Positions 8,552 through 17,285 of a stretch of DNA of 64,000 nucleotides are shown piece by piece. Below the pieces are notes generated by a model, which saw only the letters and a list, made by a program, of their open reading frames with translations, searched no databases and was not told where the DNA came from. Each line of letters begins with the position of its first letter. Position 1 is the stretch's first letter. The position numbers and the translations under genes are program-made. Origin of the DNA: DATCJA01 sp963814955 (lineage in GTDB: Bacteria > Acidobacteriota > Vicinamibacteria > Vicinamibacterales > UBA2999); NCBI GenBank assembly GCA_963814955.1, contig CAWFEX010000008.1, forward strand, positions 1,116,001-1,180,000, written 5' to 3'.

Positions 8552-9264
8552 CTTTGCCTTTTACCTTTGCCCTTTACCTTTGACCTTTGCCCTGTCCTTC
8601 GCCCTTCCAGCGCGAGCGAGAGGAGAAGGTAGTAGAGCGGAAACACGAGCGATGCCCAGAACAGGGTCCTCGAGACGTTTGGGATCTGCCACAGCATGAC
8701 GATCATCAGAACGCCCCAGAGCACGCCGAAGGAAATGGTGAATTTGCGAAGCACCGGAGTGCGCGAAGGATACACGTAGCGGATCGGCACGAACACGAAC
8801 GCAGCCAGCAGCAGGAGGACAAACAGATTTACCTGCGGCGACAACCCGGCCACGAACAGATAAAACACAACGATGTTCCAGTAGGAAGGGAAACCCGTGA
8901 AGAAGTGATCGGCCGTCTTCGCGCTCTCTGTATTGAACCCGTACGCGCTCGACAGCAGTATCAGGGCCGACATCAGCAGCGTCCAACGCTCGGGCACGAG
9001 CAGTGCGTGCCACATGAAAAACGCCGGCACAAACACGTAAGTGATGTAATCGACGATGTCGTCCAGCTTGGCCCCGTTGAATGAGGGGAGCCGGGCGGCC
9101 ACATTGGCGCGCCGCGCGAGCACACCGTCGGTGGCGTCGACGAACACCGCCAACGCGAGCCAGAAGAACGCGTCACGGTAGCGGTCGTAGAAGATGCGCG
9201 TAAGCGCCAGAAAGCCAAAGACCGCGCTGCTTGCCGTATACAGGTGGACAAGCCAGGCAGTCAT
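8548..9264 (-). CDS. pcs: CDP-alcohol phosphatidyltransferase, phosphatidylcholine synthase-like
   Basis: Integral membrane enzyme of the CDP-alcohol phosphotransferase family. The signature DG-x2-AR-x8-G-x3-D-x3-D is DATDGVLARR followed by GAKLDDIVDY. The opening HLYTASSAVFGFLAL and the phrase VDYITYVFVPAFF resemble bacterial phosphatidylcholine synthase, which condenses CDP-diacylglycerol with choline. About 6-8 transmembrane helices are visible. I chose ATG 9264: the frame continues upstream only into a low-complexity repeat with no conserved residues. The C-terminal tail RSKVKGKGKRQR is encoded by a heptamer array. The MBL-fold gene is coupled downstream. Substrate assignment is moderately sure, the family very sure. 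Confidence 0.88.
   Translation of the reverse strand: MTAWLVHLYTASSAVFGFLALTRIFYDRYRDAFFWLALAVFVDATDGVLARRANVAARLPSFNGAKLDDIVDYITYVFVPAFFMWHALLVPERWTLLMSALILLSSAYGFNTESAKTADHFFTGFPSYWNIVVFYLFVAGLSPQVNLFVLLLLAAFVFVPIRYVYPSRTPVLRKFTISFGVLWGVLMIVMLWQIPNVSRTLFWASLVFPLYYLLLSLALEGRRTGQRSKVKGKGKRQR
8551..8593. repeat. Heptanucleotide tandem array (CCTTTGC/CCTTTAC/CCTTTGA)
   Basis: Six imperfect 7-bp units of a CCTTTRM motif. On the minus strand they are translated as the basic KVKGKGKRQR tail of the CDP-alcohol transferase. The same heptamer recurs at 28564-28616. Confidence 0.85.
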
Positions 9265-9270
9265 GGGGAA

Positions 9271-9313
9271 GTGGAAGAGTGAAAGAAGTGGAAAGGTGGA
9301 AAAGTGGAAAAGT
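9271..9313. repeat. Purine-rich GTGGAAA-type tandem array
   Basis: About six imperfect 7-8 bp units (GTGGAAG, GTGAAA, GTGGAAA) between the pcs-like and thyX genes, with all purines apart from T on the plus strand. It is intergenic once the pcs start is placed at 9264. Confidence 0.8.
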
Positions 9314-9340
9314 AAGGATGTGAAGTAAGTCCCCCTGTAA

Positions 9341-10876
9341 CTACAGGCGACGGACCGCAACGGGAAAATCGCGCCAGACGGGGACGCCGCAGAAATGTGA
9401 ACCCTCGGTGCATCGGGGAGAGATCAAGCCGTTCCGAATGACGCACGGTGGGCCGATGTACTTGCCGATCCGCGGATGCACTGCCCGAACCTGTGAGATT
9501 TCGTCCATTGACGCAAGGTAGATCTCTTCCTGCGCGTTGAAGCATGTCCGAAGCGTCCACTTGTGCAGCAGCGCCAGCAGTGATCCAGACTCGATGAAGC
9601 GCAGCGTCTTGGCGTTAGGCAGCACGTACAACGCAAACTCGAGCGGCACACCGAGTTCGAGCAACCGGTTCTTGGCCGCCCATGCTTCGCGCATGGCACA
9701 GTCATAAACAGCCCGCGCTCGCGAATTGGCCGCAATCAGCCTCGGCGTGATGTAGTCGGGCCGGGAGGTGTCGGCAAACGTCATGAGCGGGCGCGAGGCA
9801 GGGACCATGCGATGGCGCTGATCCTGCGAGTCGGCCGTGTGACTCAGGCGTTTCTCGAACACATACGTTGCGTGATGCAGGGCGCGCATCAACGGCGAGT
9901 GGTACGACACGTTCAGAACGTCGAGGCGGTAGCGGTTGCGGGCGGGATTCAGGACGCGGTCCAGCGCATCCTCGTCGGTCATGTCTTCGGAATCGAGCCC
10001 GAACACGGATCTCACGGCGTCGGCCACGAGCGTTTCGGCGTCGCCGGAGCTGTCACGCAGCCGCGACCAGCGTCCGTTCAAACGTTCGTCGAAAGCGGCG
10101 GCAAACCTGTCGCCCGACTCCTGCGGCCTGGGAAAGTGCGTCTCCGGTATGGTGTCGTCGCCAATCGGTCCGAGCCCGACCTTCTCGAAAAACAAGGGAT
10201 CCCATTCCCGCACCAGATGCACCATCCCCCCGATCACCTGGCGTGCTTCCGTGGGGGTATCGCTCGTGTTGACCATCCGCCACAGCCGGTGCAACACGAT
10301 GCCTGACACGGTGTGCACCATCGAGGTGAATGCTGCGATGGGAACTACATAACGCGCGGTTTCAATCGCGCGCTTTTCAGCATCACGTTCGATCTGCTTC
10401 AGACGCTCCGGGCTGGTGCTCGCCCGTACGTATCGCAGCTCTTTCAGAATCGACAATGCATCGTCTTTGAGCAGCGCCGAGAGTTCCGAGTAACGTTCCC
10501 AGGCCCGGAGTATCGCCGTCTGGTACACGTCGAGCGCCTCGCCGGCGATTGGCGGCACGAAGGCGCGCGGTTCCTTCAGCTTGACGTAACGCTGGCTCGA
10601 TTGCTCGGAGTTGTAGAACGGGTAGGAGTGCAGAAACGTCCAGACAAACTGCCGTGAGACGTTTTCGAGGCCGAACTCGAAATGGGCATGCTGGTAAACC
10701 GTGTGGTGGCCTGCATCGAAGGTGAGCGTTCCGATCGTGTCGCGCTGCTTGCTGGTCACCTCAGTCGTGCCGATCACGCGCGGCGAGTAACAGGTCCGAG
10801 CGGCGGCAATCGCGCCGTCAAACGGACTTGCGGGTGCGGTTCGGAGTGTGACGACGGGTGATCCGGTGGAGAGCAC
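9341..10876 (-). CDS. thyX: FAD-dependent thymidylate synthase, double-length
   Basis: 511 residues, about twice a normal ThyX (roughly 220-250). ThyX makes dTMP from dUMP with methylene-tetrahydrofolate and FAD/NADPH. It reads as two ThyX-like halves. The first half keeps the SEQSSQRY part of the signature (about residues 92-99) but has SRQF instead of RHR. The second half has QRHRMVPASRP (about residue 355) but lacks the NExSxRY part. Near the end CFNAQEEI matches the usual C-terminal AQxEI motif, followed by a cysteine-rich tail (PPCV, SPRC, HFCG). No ThyA is present in the window. The start is GTG 10876, 11 nt from a perfect TATAAT. Confidence 0.88.
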   Translation of the reverse strand: MLSTGSPVVTLRTAPASPFDGAIAAARTCYSPRVIGTTEVTSKQRDTIGTLTFDAGHHTVYQHAHFEFGLENVSRQFVWTFLHSYPFYNSEQSSQRYVKLKEPRAFVPPIAGEALDVYQTAILRAWERYSELSALLKDDALSILKELRYVRASTSPERLKQIERDAEKRAIETARYVVPIAAFTSMVHTVSGIVLHRLWRMVNTSDTPTEARQVIGGMVHLVREWDPLFFEKVGLGPIGDDTIPETHFPRPQESGDRFAAAFDERLNGRWSRLRDSSGDAETLVADAVRSVFGLDSEDMTDEDALDRVLNPARNRYRLDVLNVSYHSPLMRALHHATYVFEKRLSHTADSQDQRHRMVPASRPLMTFADTSRPDYITPRLIAANSRARAVYDCAMREAWAAKNRLLELGVPLEFALYVLPNAKTLRFIESGSLLALLHKWTLRTCFNAQEEIYLASMDEISQVRAVHPRIGKYIGPPCVIRNGLISPRCTEGSHFCGVPVWRDFPVAVRRL

Positions 10877-10887
10877 GAAGAAGACTG

Positions 10888-10893
10888 ATTATA
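10888..10893 (-). promoter_or_regulatory. -10 box for thyX
   Basis: Perfect TATAAT on the minus strand, 11 nt from the thyX GTG. No good -35 is visible 16-18 nt upstream. A leader of only a few nucleotides is predicted. Confidence 0.6.
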
Positions 10894-10943
10894 AAGTCGT
10901 TCACCCTCGCCGAAGCGCTGCGCGCGTAGGCGGGCAGGTTCGC

Positions 10944-10976
10944 GTTCGGGGTTCTGGGTTCCAGGTTGGGGTTTCG
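10944..10976. repeat. GGGTTCTG-like 8-bp array
   Basis: Imperfect tandem units GGGGTTCT, GGGTTCCA, GGTTGGGG in the divergent thyX/NHL-protein intergenic region. Confidence 0.6.
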
Positions 10977-11027
10977 ACCGAATGAATTTCATCCCGTGCT
11001 AGGATCGCCGCCGCCGAGGAGGTTGCG

Positions 11028-12110
11028 ATGTTCTTTCCAAGTCGTCCGAGAACGCGCGTTGTTCTGATCGCCGTCGGCCTGCTGGCCATATTCGCCGCCA
11101 GGGCGCGAATGCAGAGCGATGTGGTTGATCCCGCGCTCAGTAACCTTCCTAATCCCAATCCAATGGTTGTGAAGAATTGGGCCGCCCTCCCGGACGGGCG
11201 AATGTGGGGATCGACCGCGGGCGTTGACATCGGGCCCGACGGTCATGTGTGGGCGTACGACCGCTGCGGCGGCAATTCGTGCGACGGCTCGAACGTGGCC
11301 CCGATTGTGAAATTCGACAAGTCATCCGGAAAGCTTCTGGCGAGCTTCGGAGGGGGCATGTTCGCGTTTCCGCACGGCCTCCACGTCGACCGTGACGGCA
11401 ACGTCTGGGTGACCGATGGGCAGCGGAGCAAGGATGGAACCAAGGGCCACCAGGTGATCAAGTTCAGCCCCGACGGCAAGGTGCTGATGAGGCTTGGCAA
11501 AGCTGGCGCCCCCGGCAACGGTCCTGATGTCTTCAACGAACCGAATGACGTCATCACCGCGCCAAACGGCGACATTTTCGTGTCGGACGGCCACAGCGGC
11601 CAGCAGGACAATCCTCCCCCGAACGCAAACGCGCGCATCGTCAAGTTCACGAAGGACGGAAAGTTCGTCAAGGAATGGGGACGGCTCGGGTCCGCGCCGG
11701 GCGAGTTCCGAACACCCCACGCGCTGGCGTTCGACGCTCGGGGCCGCCTGTTCGTCGCCGACCGCGGCAACCATCGAATCCAGATCTTCGACCAGGAGGG
11801 CAAATTCCTGGATGCCTGGGAACAGTTCAGCCGTGTCAGCGGAGTCTTTATCGATCGAAATGACATGTTGTACGCGATCGATTCCGAGTCGAACCCGATG
11901 CGACACCCGAAGTGGAAGACCGGCGTGCGAATCGGAAGCACGAAGACAGACAAGGTGCTCTCGTTCATTCCCCCGCATCAGACCGGCAGCTTCGAAGGGG
12001 CGGCTGGTGAGGGCGTAGCTGTCGATTCCGACGGGAACGTTTATGCGGCAGAAGGGCCGATTTCCCGGCCGGCAGCCGGCGGCGGTATCACCAAGTATCT
12101 GAAGCGCTGA
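11028..12110 (+). CDS. Exported NHL-repeat protein (amidating-lyase-like beta-propeller)
   Basis: 360-residue protein with an N-terminal signal or membrane anchor (residues 8-25) and a six-bladed NHL beta-propeller. The repeats show the pattern GPDGHVWAYD, DRDGNVWVTDG, APNGDIFVSDGH, DARGRLFVADRGNHRIQIF and DSDGNVYAAEG. This architecture matches proteins annotated as peptidyl-alpha-hydroxyglycine alpha-amidating lyase-like in acidobacteria and planctomycetes, where the activity is unproven. Two cysteines in DRCGGNSCDG may form a disulfide. The start at 11028 has GGAGG 6 nt upstream. It ends convergently with def across two hairpins. Confidence 0.88.
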   Translation: MFFPSRPRTRVVLIAVGLLAIFAARARMQSDVVDPALSNLPNPNPMVVKNWAALPDGRMWGSTAGVDIGPDGHVWAYDRCGGNSCDGSNVAPIVKFDKSSGKLLASFGGGMFAFPHGLHVDRDGNVWVTDGQRSKDGTKGHQVIKFSPDGKVLMRLGKAGAPGNGPDVFNEPNDVITAPNGDIFVSDGHSGQQDNPPPNANARIVKFTKDGKFVKEWGRLGSAPGEFRTPHALAFDARGRLFVADRGNHRIQIFDQEGKFLDAWEQFSRVSGVFIDRNDMLYAIDSESNPMRHPKWKTGVRIGSTKTDKVLSFIPPHQTGSFEGAAGEGVAVDSDGNVYAAEGPISRPAAGGGITKYLKR

Positions 12111-12119
12111 GGTCGGATT

Positions 12120-12144
12120 CGGTCAGCGCGTGCCTGGCTGACCG
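12120..12144. terminator. Hairpin downstream of NHL-repeat gene
   Basis: Perfect 8-bp arms CGGTCAGC and GCTGACCG with a 9-nt loop, 9 bp after the NHL gene stop. AT-rich GATAAAAAGG lies about 10 nt beyond; there is no clean T-run. Confidence 0.55.
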
Positions 12145-12163
12145 AGAGCCACGATAAAAAGGT

Positions 12164-12199
12164 CGGAACATCGCATTGTTGCCTGCCATAGATGTTCCG
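12164..12199. terminator. Hairpin downstream of def
   Basis: Perfect 9-bp arms CGGAACATC and GATGTTCCG around an 18-nt loop, just past the def stop on the minus strand. The TTTTTATCG stretch beyond it (minus strand) fits a terminator for def. Confidence 0.55.
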
Positions 12200-12211
12200 G
12201 CCCGGCGCCCG

Positions 12212-12739
12212 TCAATCGTTGTCGTCGGCGTGATAGCGCGAGTATTCGTCGAGATACGTCAGCGATTGCGTCGACGTCATGCGATCGAAGAAAAGAACGC
12301 CGTCGAGATGATCGGTTTCGTGCTGGACGACCCGCGCCGGGAAATCCTTCAAGCGCAGCTCGATTGGGCGTCCATCCCGATCGAGCGCCCTCACCGTGAT
12401 ATCGGTCAAACGTGGTACCAGGCCGCGAATGTCCGGAATGCTGAGGCAGCCTTCCCACCCTTCCTGGCGTGCGTTGCCGTTCGCCAGAATTTCCGGGTTG
12501 ACAATCACGACTGCGGTTGTTGTTTCGTCCGGGTCGTCGGACAACAGTGCCACGAACAGGCGTAGGCTTTCATGAACCTGCGGGGCGGCGAGTCCCACGC
12601 CGTTGTACTCGCGCATCGTGTCGATCATGTCGTCGATGAGCTTCTGGATACGGGGGCTTCTGAGATCGCTGCTCTCGAGCGGGCGGCCGCGTTGTCGCAG
12701 TACGGGATGCCCCATACGCGCGACTTTCAATATCGACAT
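12212..12739 (-). CDS. def: Peptide deformylase
   Basis: 175 residues. Removes the N-formyl group from nascent proteins; an iron or zinc enzyme acting at the ribosome exit. All three signature motifs are intact: GVGLAAPQ (residues 47-54), EGCLSIPD with metal ligand Cys98, and QHETDHLDG with ligands His140 and His144 and catalytic Glu141. The ATG lies 8 nt from a perfect TATAAT, so the mRNA is probably leaderless. It is divergent from a Nudix gene with an 18-21 bp shared gap. No fmt gene is seen next to it. Confidence 0.97.
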   Translation of the reverse strand: MSILKVARMGHPVLRQRGRPLESSDLRSPRIQKLIDDMIDTMREYNGVGLAAPQVHESLRLFVALLSDDPDETTTAVVIVNPEILANGNARQEGWEGCLSIPDIRGLVPRLTDITVRALDRDGRPIELRLKDFPARVVQHETDHLDGVLFFDRMTSTQSLTYLDEYSRYHADDND

Positions 12740-12747
12740 GAACGAGA

Positions 12748-12753
12748 ATTATA
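12748..12753 (-). promoter_or_regulatory. -10 box of leaderless promoter for def
   Basis: Perfect TATAAT on the minus strand, 8 nt before the def ATG. The same AT-rich stretch, read on the plus strand, sits just ahead of the divergent Nudix gene. Confidence 0.65.
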
Positions 12754-12760
12754 GGCGGTG

Positions 12761-13264
12761 ATGCGCGCGGACTTCCGCTTCTGTCCTGTATGCGGCGGCG
12801 CGCTGGAATCGCGCTCCCTCAAGAACGGCGATCCCGCGCGCCTCGTCTGCACGGCGTGCGGATTCGTTTTCTATCTCGATCCCAAACTCGCAGTCGGCAC
12901 CATCATCACCGACGAACAGAACCGTGTCGTCCTCGTGAGGCGCGCCATCGAGCCAGGTTACGGCAAGTGGGTGTTTCCCGGGGGATATGTGGATCGTGGC
13001 GAAGAGGTCCAGGCTGCGGCGGTGCGGGAAGCACGTGAGGAGACCGGCCTCGATGTGCGGCTCGATCGCCTGATCAACATCTACTCGTATGCGGGACGCG
13101 TGCCCGTCATCGTGGTGTACGCCGCAACGATGATTGGAGGATGCCTCGGGTGCGACGACGAAGGACTCGAAGCGAGGTTCTTCGAACCCGACACGATACC
13201 GTGGCAGGAACTGGCGTTCCGCAGCACGCACGAAGCGTTGAGGGAGTTCCTCACGCAATCGTGA
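12761..13264 (+). CDS. Nudix hydrolase with N-terminal zinc ribbon
   Basis: About 167 residues. The N-terminus has a four-cysteine zinc ribbon (FCPVCGG and VCTACGF) as in NudC-type proteins. The Nudix box is GGYVDRGEEV followed by REAREETGL (GX5EX7REUXEEXGU satisfied). It hydrolyses a nucleoside diphosphate linked to another moiety; the substrate is unknown. The start may be ATG 12761 or GTG 12758. The 3' end overlaps the aldolase gene on the opposite strand by 14 bp. Confidence 0.92.
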   Translation: MRADFRFCPVCGGALESRSLKNGDPARLVCTACGFVFYLDPKLAVGTIITDEQNRVVLVRRAIEPGYGKWVFPGGYVDRGEEVQAAAVREAREETGLDVRLDRLINIYSYAGRVPVIVVYAATMIGGCLGCDDEGLEARFFEPDTIPWQELAFRSTHEALREFLTQS

Positions 13265-14343
13265 TTTCTTTGGCGAGATAGACGTCCTGGATGGCATTGA
13301 GCAGCGCGACGCCTTCTTTCATGGGTCGCTGAAACGCCTTCCGTCCCGATATCAAACCGGTTCCACCGGCCCGCTTGTTGATAACCGCGGTCTTGACTGC
13401 CTCCTTCATGTCGCTCTCGCCGGCAGACGCGCCACCCGAGTTGATCAGCGCCGAACGTCCCATGTAGCAGTTGGCGAGCTGGTAGCGTGTCATATCGATT
13501 GGATTGTCCGAGCTGAGCTGGCTGTAGACCGCCTTGTGAGTCTTTCCGAACTTGAGCGCGTCGAAACCGGGCTGGTTCGTCTCCGGCAGCTTTTGCTTGA
13601 TGATGTCGGCTTCGATCGTGACACCCAGGTGATTGGCCTGCCCCGTCAGATCGGCCGCCAGATGGTAGTCGGTCTCCTTCGTCTTGAACGCCGCGTTTCG
13701 CAGGTAGCACCAGAGCACCGTAAACATCCCGAGCTCGTGCGCCTGCTGGAACATCTCCGTGATTTCCTGAACCTGGCGCTTCGATTCCGGCGATCCGAAA
13801 TAGATCGTCGCACCCACGCCAACCGCGCCCAGATCGAATGCCTGCTTCACCGAAGCAAACCGGATCTGATCGTATGCGTTCGGGTACGAGATGAACTCGT
13901 TGTGATTGACCTTGAGGATGAACGGAATCTTGTGCGCATATCGCCGCGCCGCGGCGCCGAGCACACCCAGCGTCGAGGCGACGCCGTTGCATCCCCCTTC
14001 GATAGACAGCTTGACGAGGTTCTCGGGATCGAAGTAGTCGGGATTCGGGGCAAACGATGCGCCCGCGGAGTGCTCGATGCCCTGGTCGACGGGAAGAATT
14101 GAAACATACCCGGTGCCACTGAGCCGTCCTGTATTGAAGAGCCGATGCAGACTGCTCAACACTCGGATGTGCCGGTCTGAAGGCGCATGTACGCGATCGA
14201 CGAAATCCGGACCCGGCAAGTGGAGGCTCTCCTTCTGGAATGGTCCGACACTGGTGCTCCAGCAGACGGGCGTCATCACCAAGGATCGTCTCAATTCGGG
14301 AGAGCGCCGAAGCGCCGCGATCGATCTCTGTGACTGTGGCCAT
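13251..14343 (-). CDS. fbaB: Class I fructose-bisphosphate aldolase (DhnA/FbaB type), one frameshift near the 5' end
   Basis: Schiff-base aldolase of glycolysis/gluconeogenesis, very similar in layout to E. coli FbaB: SILPVDQGIEHSAGASF, RYAHKIPFILKVNHNE, GATIYFGSPES, DLTGQANHLG, NPIDMTRYQLANCYMGR and INKRAGGTGLI are all present. The body (to about 14235) is in one frame. The true N-terminus, MATVTEIDRG through LLEHQCRTIP, is in another frame and starts at ATG 14343 behind a strong GGAGG. A one-base indel at about 14237-14243 (GAAGGAGAG) separates them. Reading the body frame upstream to 14381 would give an N-terminus unlike the family. The indel is probably a consensus error, because the rest is fully conserved. 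Confidence 0.9.
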
Positions 14344-14399
14344 GTGCAGCCTCCGGGGTAGATTCGGCTGAAGCCGGACACTACGGCTGTGCGTAGGTT

Positions 14400-14413
14400 C
14401 CGCCTTCAGGCGG
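14400..14413. terminator. Small hairpin at thiI 3' end
   Basis: CCGCC-TTCA-GGCGG, overlapping the thiI stop codon. A second small palindrome (CGGCT-GA-AGCCG, 14364-14375) lies between it and the aldolase start. They may be REP-like stem-loops rather than terminators, as no T-run follows. Confidence 0.35.
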
Positions 14414-15603
14414 ACTCGCGAGCAACCTTGAATGGTACCACCGGGAATTCAAAATCTTCCACGACCGCGTCACGAACGGCGCGATCGACGAAGTCGTCAA
14501 TCGGAAGAACTGCCTCGGCGGACTCGATCTGCGCCAGCCGCGCGCGCGTCAGCGGGTGCCGTGGAGTGAAAAGCGTGCAGCAGTCCTGGTCAGGCACGAT
14601 GGAAATCGGGTAACTGCCGAGTTTGTCGCTTCTGCCGTGATCTCTTCCTTGTCCATGCCGATGAGCGGCCGGAAAACAGGTAGCGCGGCAACGGCACCGA
14701 TGACCGCGAGGTTCTCAAGCGTTTGCGACGCAACCTGCCCGACAACTTCGCCCGTGACGAGCGCCTTGGCGTGACGCACGCGGGCAATCTGCTCCGCGAT
14801 GCGCATCATCAGGCGCCGATAGACAACCACGCGCATCGGTGCAGGCACCGCCAGGACCACCTGCTGCTGAATGTCGCCAAACGGCACCAGGTACAGACGC
14901 GACCGGCTGCTGCCACTGCGTGAGGAGCGTCACGAGCTCCCGCGCCTTGTCTTGCGAGGCGCGCGACAGGATCGGATAGCTGTGGAAGTGGACGAATGTG
15001 ACCGCGCAGCCGCGCTTCATCATCCGGTGCGCCGCAACCGGCGAGTCGATGCCGCCCGACAGCAGGCAGGCCACGCGGCCGGCGGTGCCGGTCGGCAGCC
15101 CGCCCGGCCCCCGCTCCTTGCCGAAGAAGTAGAACGCCTCGTCGGAAAGCAGCTCGACGTGAATGACGAGGTCGGCGTTCTCCAGATCGACCTTCCAGCC
15201 GCGCGCCGCCTTGATCCGGCCGCCTACTTCGCGCTCGACCTCGGGCGACGTCATCGGAAAGCGTTTGTCGGCGCGCCGCACCGACACGCGAAAGCTCTCG
15301 GCACGTTCGGTTCTGAAGATCGCGAAGAATACTGTTCGCGTCAGCAGTGTCGAGATCCAGCTCGGTCCGCGCCGCGTACGAGAAATTGGCGACACCGAAC
15401 GTCCGCCGGATGCGTTCGCCCACGTCTTCGCGCGTCGCATCGGGACCAAGCACCACCTCGATGCGACCCATCAGCGGCCGCACGGCCTCGACGTCCAGAT
15501 CGGCAACGGCGCCGCGAAGATTGCGGACGAGCCGCGACAGGAACCACGGACGGTTCTTTCCTTTGAGCGCGATCTCCTGATAGTGGACGACGATCGAGTT
15601 CAT
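14406..15603 (-). CDS. thiI: tRNA 4-thiouridine synthase ThiI, three frameshifts
   Basis: ThiI adenylates and thiolates uridine 8 of tRNA and can supply sulfur for thiamine. The start is ATG 15603 (MNSIVVHYQEIALKGKNRP). The N-terminal ferredoxin-like and THUMP domains run to about 15315. The frame then shifts and continues through RAESFRVSVRRADKRFP and the PP-loop LLSGGIDSPVAAHRMM. A second shift near 14905 leads to LYLVPFGDIQQQ and PLIGMDKEEITAEA. A third near 14630 leads to YPISIVPDQDCCTLFTPRHP and the stop at 14406. Total span equals 399 codons plus one base, the usual ThiI length. Every domain is conserved, so the indels look like sequence errors. Confidence 0.88.
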
Positions 15604-15613
15604 GGAGATTCGA

Positions 15614-16152
15614 TCACCACTCGACTTCCGGCGTGCCCGCACGGTGGTTGACCGCGCGTGCCATGACGAACAGCAGGTCGGACAGACGATTCAAATACAC
15701 GACAACGATCGGCTCGACGGCGTCGGGCCCAGCCCGATGACCCGCCGTTCGGCGCGACGGCACACCGTGCGCGCCAGATGGAGCAGCGCTCCACCGGCCA
15801 GACCCGCCGGGCAAGATGAAGCGCCGCAGCGGCGGGACTTCCGCCTCGAGTCGATCGATGGTCTGTTCCAGCCGCTCCACGTCGGCAGCCGTGATCGCCG
15901 CTTTCGTCACGCGGCCCGCAATCCGCGACGAAGGATCGGCCAGGCGGGCGCCCAATGCGAACAGCTCCTTCTGAATTGACTCGAGCGCGAGGCGATATCC
16001 TCACCGACGCCAGCGGCGCTTGCCGCGCCGAGACAGGCGTTGAGCTCGTCGACCTCGCCGTACGCGTCAACGCGCGGGTCCGCCTTCGACACACGCGTGT
16101 TGTCGAAGAGCGACGTCTCGCCCTGATCGCCGGTCTTTGTGTAGATCTTCAC
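15614..16152 (-). CDS. Cob(I)alamin adenosyltransferase (PduO/MMAB type), three frameshifts
   Basis: Transfers the adenosyl group of ATP to cob(I)alamin, making coenzyme B12. The start is GTG 16152 with the classic opening MKIYTKTGDQGETSLFD and VDAYGEVDELNACLG. A shift near 15965 leads to LGARLADPSSR. Two compensating shifts (about 15805 and 15732) hide the conserved GALLHLARTVCRRAERR in a third frame. The protein then returns to EPIVVVYLNRLSDLLFVMAR and ends GTPEVEW. Its stop lies 10 bp before the thiI start on the same strand. Confidence 0.88.
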
Positions 16153-16199
16153 GTCGGAAACCTCACGGTGCCCGGGTGCAATCGAGCGGCCCGCGTGAA

Positions 16200-16205
16200 A
16201 TTATA
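16200..16205 (-). promoter_or_regulatory. -10 box between the adenosyltransferase and mutY
   Basis: Perfect TATAAT on the minus strand, about 48 bp before the adenosyltransferase GTG. On the plus strand the overlapping TATAGG lies directly before the mutY GTG at 16212, as at the def/Nudix divergence. Confidence 0.5.
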
Positions 16206-16211
16206 GGGGCG

Positions 16212-16899
16212 GTGTCCGCATCTTCCCTGCCGCCGCCGGCGGCGCGCCGACGCTTCCGGCGTGCGCTGCTCGCCTGGTACGAGGTGCACGGCCGCGACCT
16301 TCCGTGGCGCCGCACCGCCGATCCGTACCACATCCTGGTCTCGGAAATCATGCTGCAGCAGACGCAGGTGGATCGGGTGCTTCCGAAGTATCACGAATGG
16401 CTCGACGAAGTATCCGTCGCTTGAGGCGCTCGCCAAGCGCGTCGGAGATTGGACGTCGCGAGCTCGTGGCGGCCCCTCGGCTATAACATCCGGCCGCGCA
16501 GGCTGCACGCAATCGCCCGCGAGGCGGTGGCGCGATACGATGGCCAGCTGCCGTCGGACGCAGAAACGCTGCTGTCGTTCAAGGGGATCGGCGCGTACAC
16601 CGCTGGCGCCATTCGAAGCTTCGCGTTCGGCCAGCGTGCCGCGATTCTCGACACCAACGTCGCGCGCGTGCTGTTTCGGGTCTTCGTCGGACGCGGCGAC
16701 GCCAAGGCGCATTCGACGCGCAAGCACCTGTGGGCGGTTTCCGAGGCGCTCGTCCCCCGCAAGCGAGTCTTCGATTTCAACCAGGCACTGATGGACCTCG
16801 GCGCCATGGTGTGCGTGGCGCGGAAAGCCGAGAGTGTCTGGTCTGCCCGATGACGGCGATCTGCCGGACCTACGATCCGCGAGCACCGCGCGCGAATGA
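16212..16899 (+). CDS. mutY: A/G-specific adenine glycosylase MutY, three frameshifts
   Basis: Base-excision repair enzyme that removes A mispaired with 8-oxoG. From GTG 16212: WYEVHGRDLPWRRTADPYH and EIMLQQTQVDRVLPKY are in the first frame. A shift near 16400 gives YPSLEALAKRV. A shift near 16445 returns to SWRPLGYNIRPRRLHAIA, the helix-hairpin-helix GIGAYTAGAI and catalytic-region LDTNVARVLFR. A final shift near 16830 restores the 4Fe-4S cysteines: MVC-x6-CLVC-x5-C (spacing 6-2-5 as in the family). No C-terminal 8-oxoG domain is visible. The exact stop is uncertain; it probably overlaps the mutT start. Confidence 0.85.
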
Positions 16900-17285
16900 A
16901 CATCGTGGTCGTGGCGGCCGTGGTCGAGCAGGACCAGCGCTTCCTCGTGACGCGGCGGCAACCCGGCGTGCACCTCGCGGGCATGTGGGAGTTTCCCGGC
17001 GGCAAGATCGCACCCGACGAGAGCCACGATGCGGCGCTCAAGCGCGAGCTTCGAGAGGAGCTCGACGTCGGACATCGAAGTCGGCGAGCTGATATTCGAG
17101 ACGACGCACGCCTATCCCGATCGAACGTCGTCCTGTACTTCTATCGCTGCCGACTGCGGGCAGCCCGCGTCCGCTGCTCGGCCAGGAGATGCGGTGGGTC
17201 GTCGCGCAACGATCTCCCGTCGCTCGGCTTTCCGCCGGCCGACGCAGAGCTCATCGAGCGTCTGGTGAAATCGGACGTTCGCTGA
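16896..17285 (+). CDS. MutT-like Nudix (8-oxo-dGTP/CTP pyrophosphohydrolase), about four frameshifts
   Basis: Begins MNIVVVAAVVEQDQRFLVTRR. The Nudix box spans GGKIAPDESHDAALKRELREEL, with the essential REXXEE-type glutamates present. Downstream the family text is scattered over three frames: IEVGELIFETTHAYPD, VVLYFYRCRLR, PRPLLGQEMRWVV, then NDLPSLGFPPADAELIERL to the stop at 17285. The usual role is cleaning oxidised or non-canonical nucleotides; pairing with mutY fits the GO (oxidised guanine) repair system. The 3' end overlaps the convergent ygfZ by about 35 bp. Confidence 0.8.
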   Translation: MNIVVVAAVVEQDQRFLVTRRQPGVHLAGMWEFPGGKIAPDESHDAALKRELREELDVGHRSRRADIRDDARLSRSNVVLYFYRCRLRAARVRCSARRCGGSSRNDLPSLGFPPADAELIERLVKSDVR

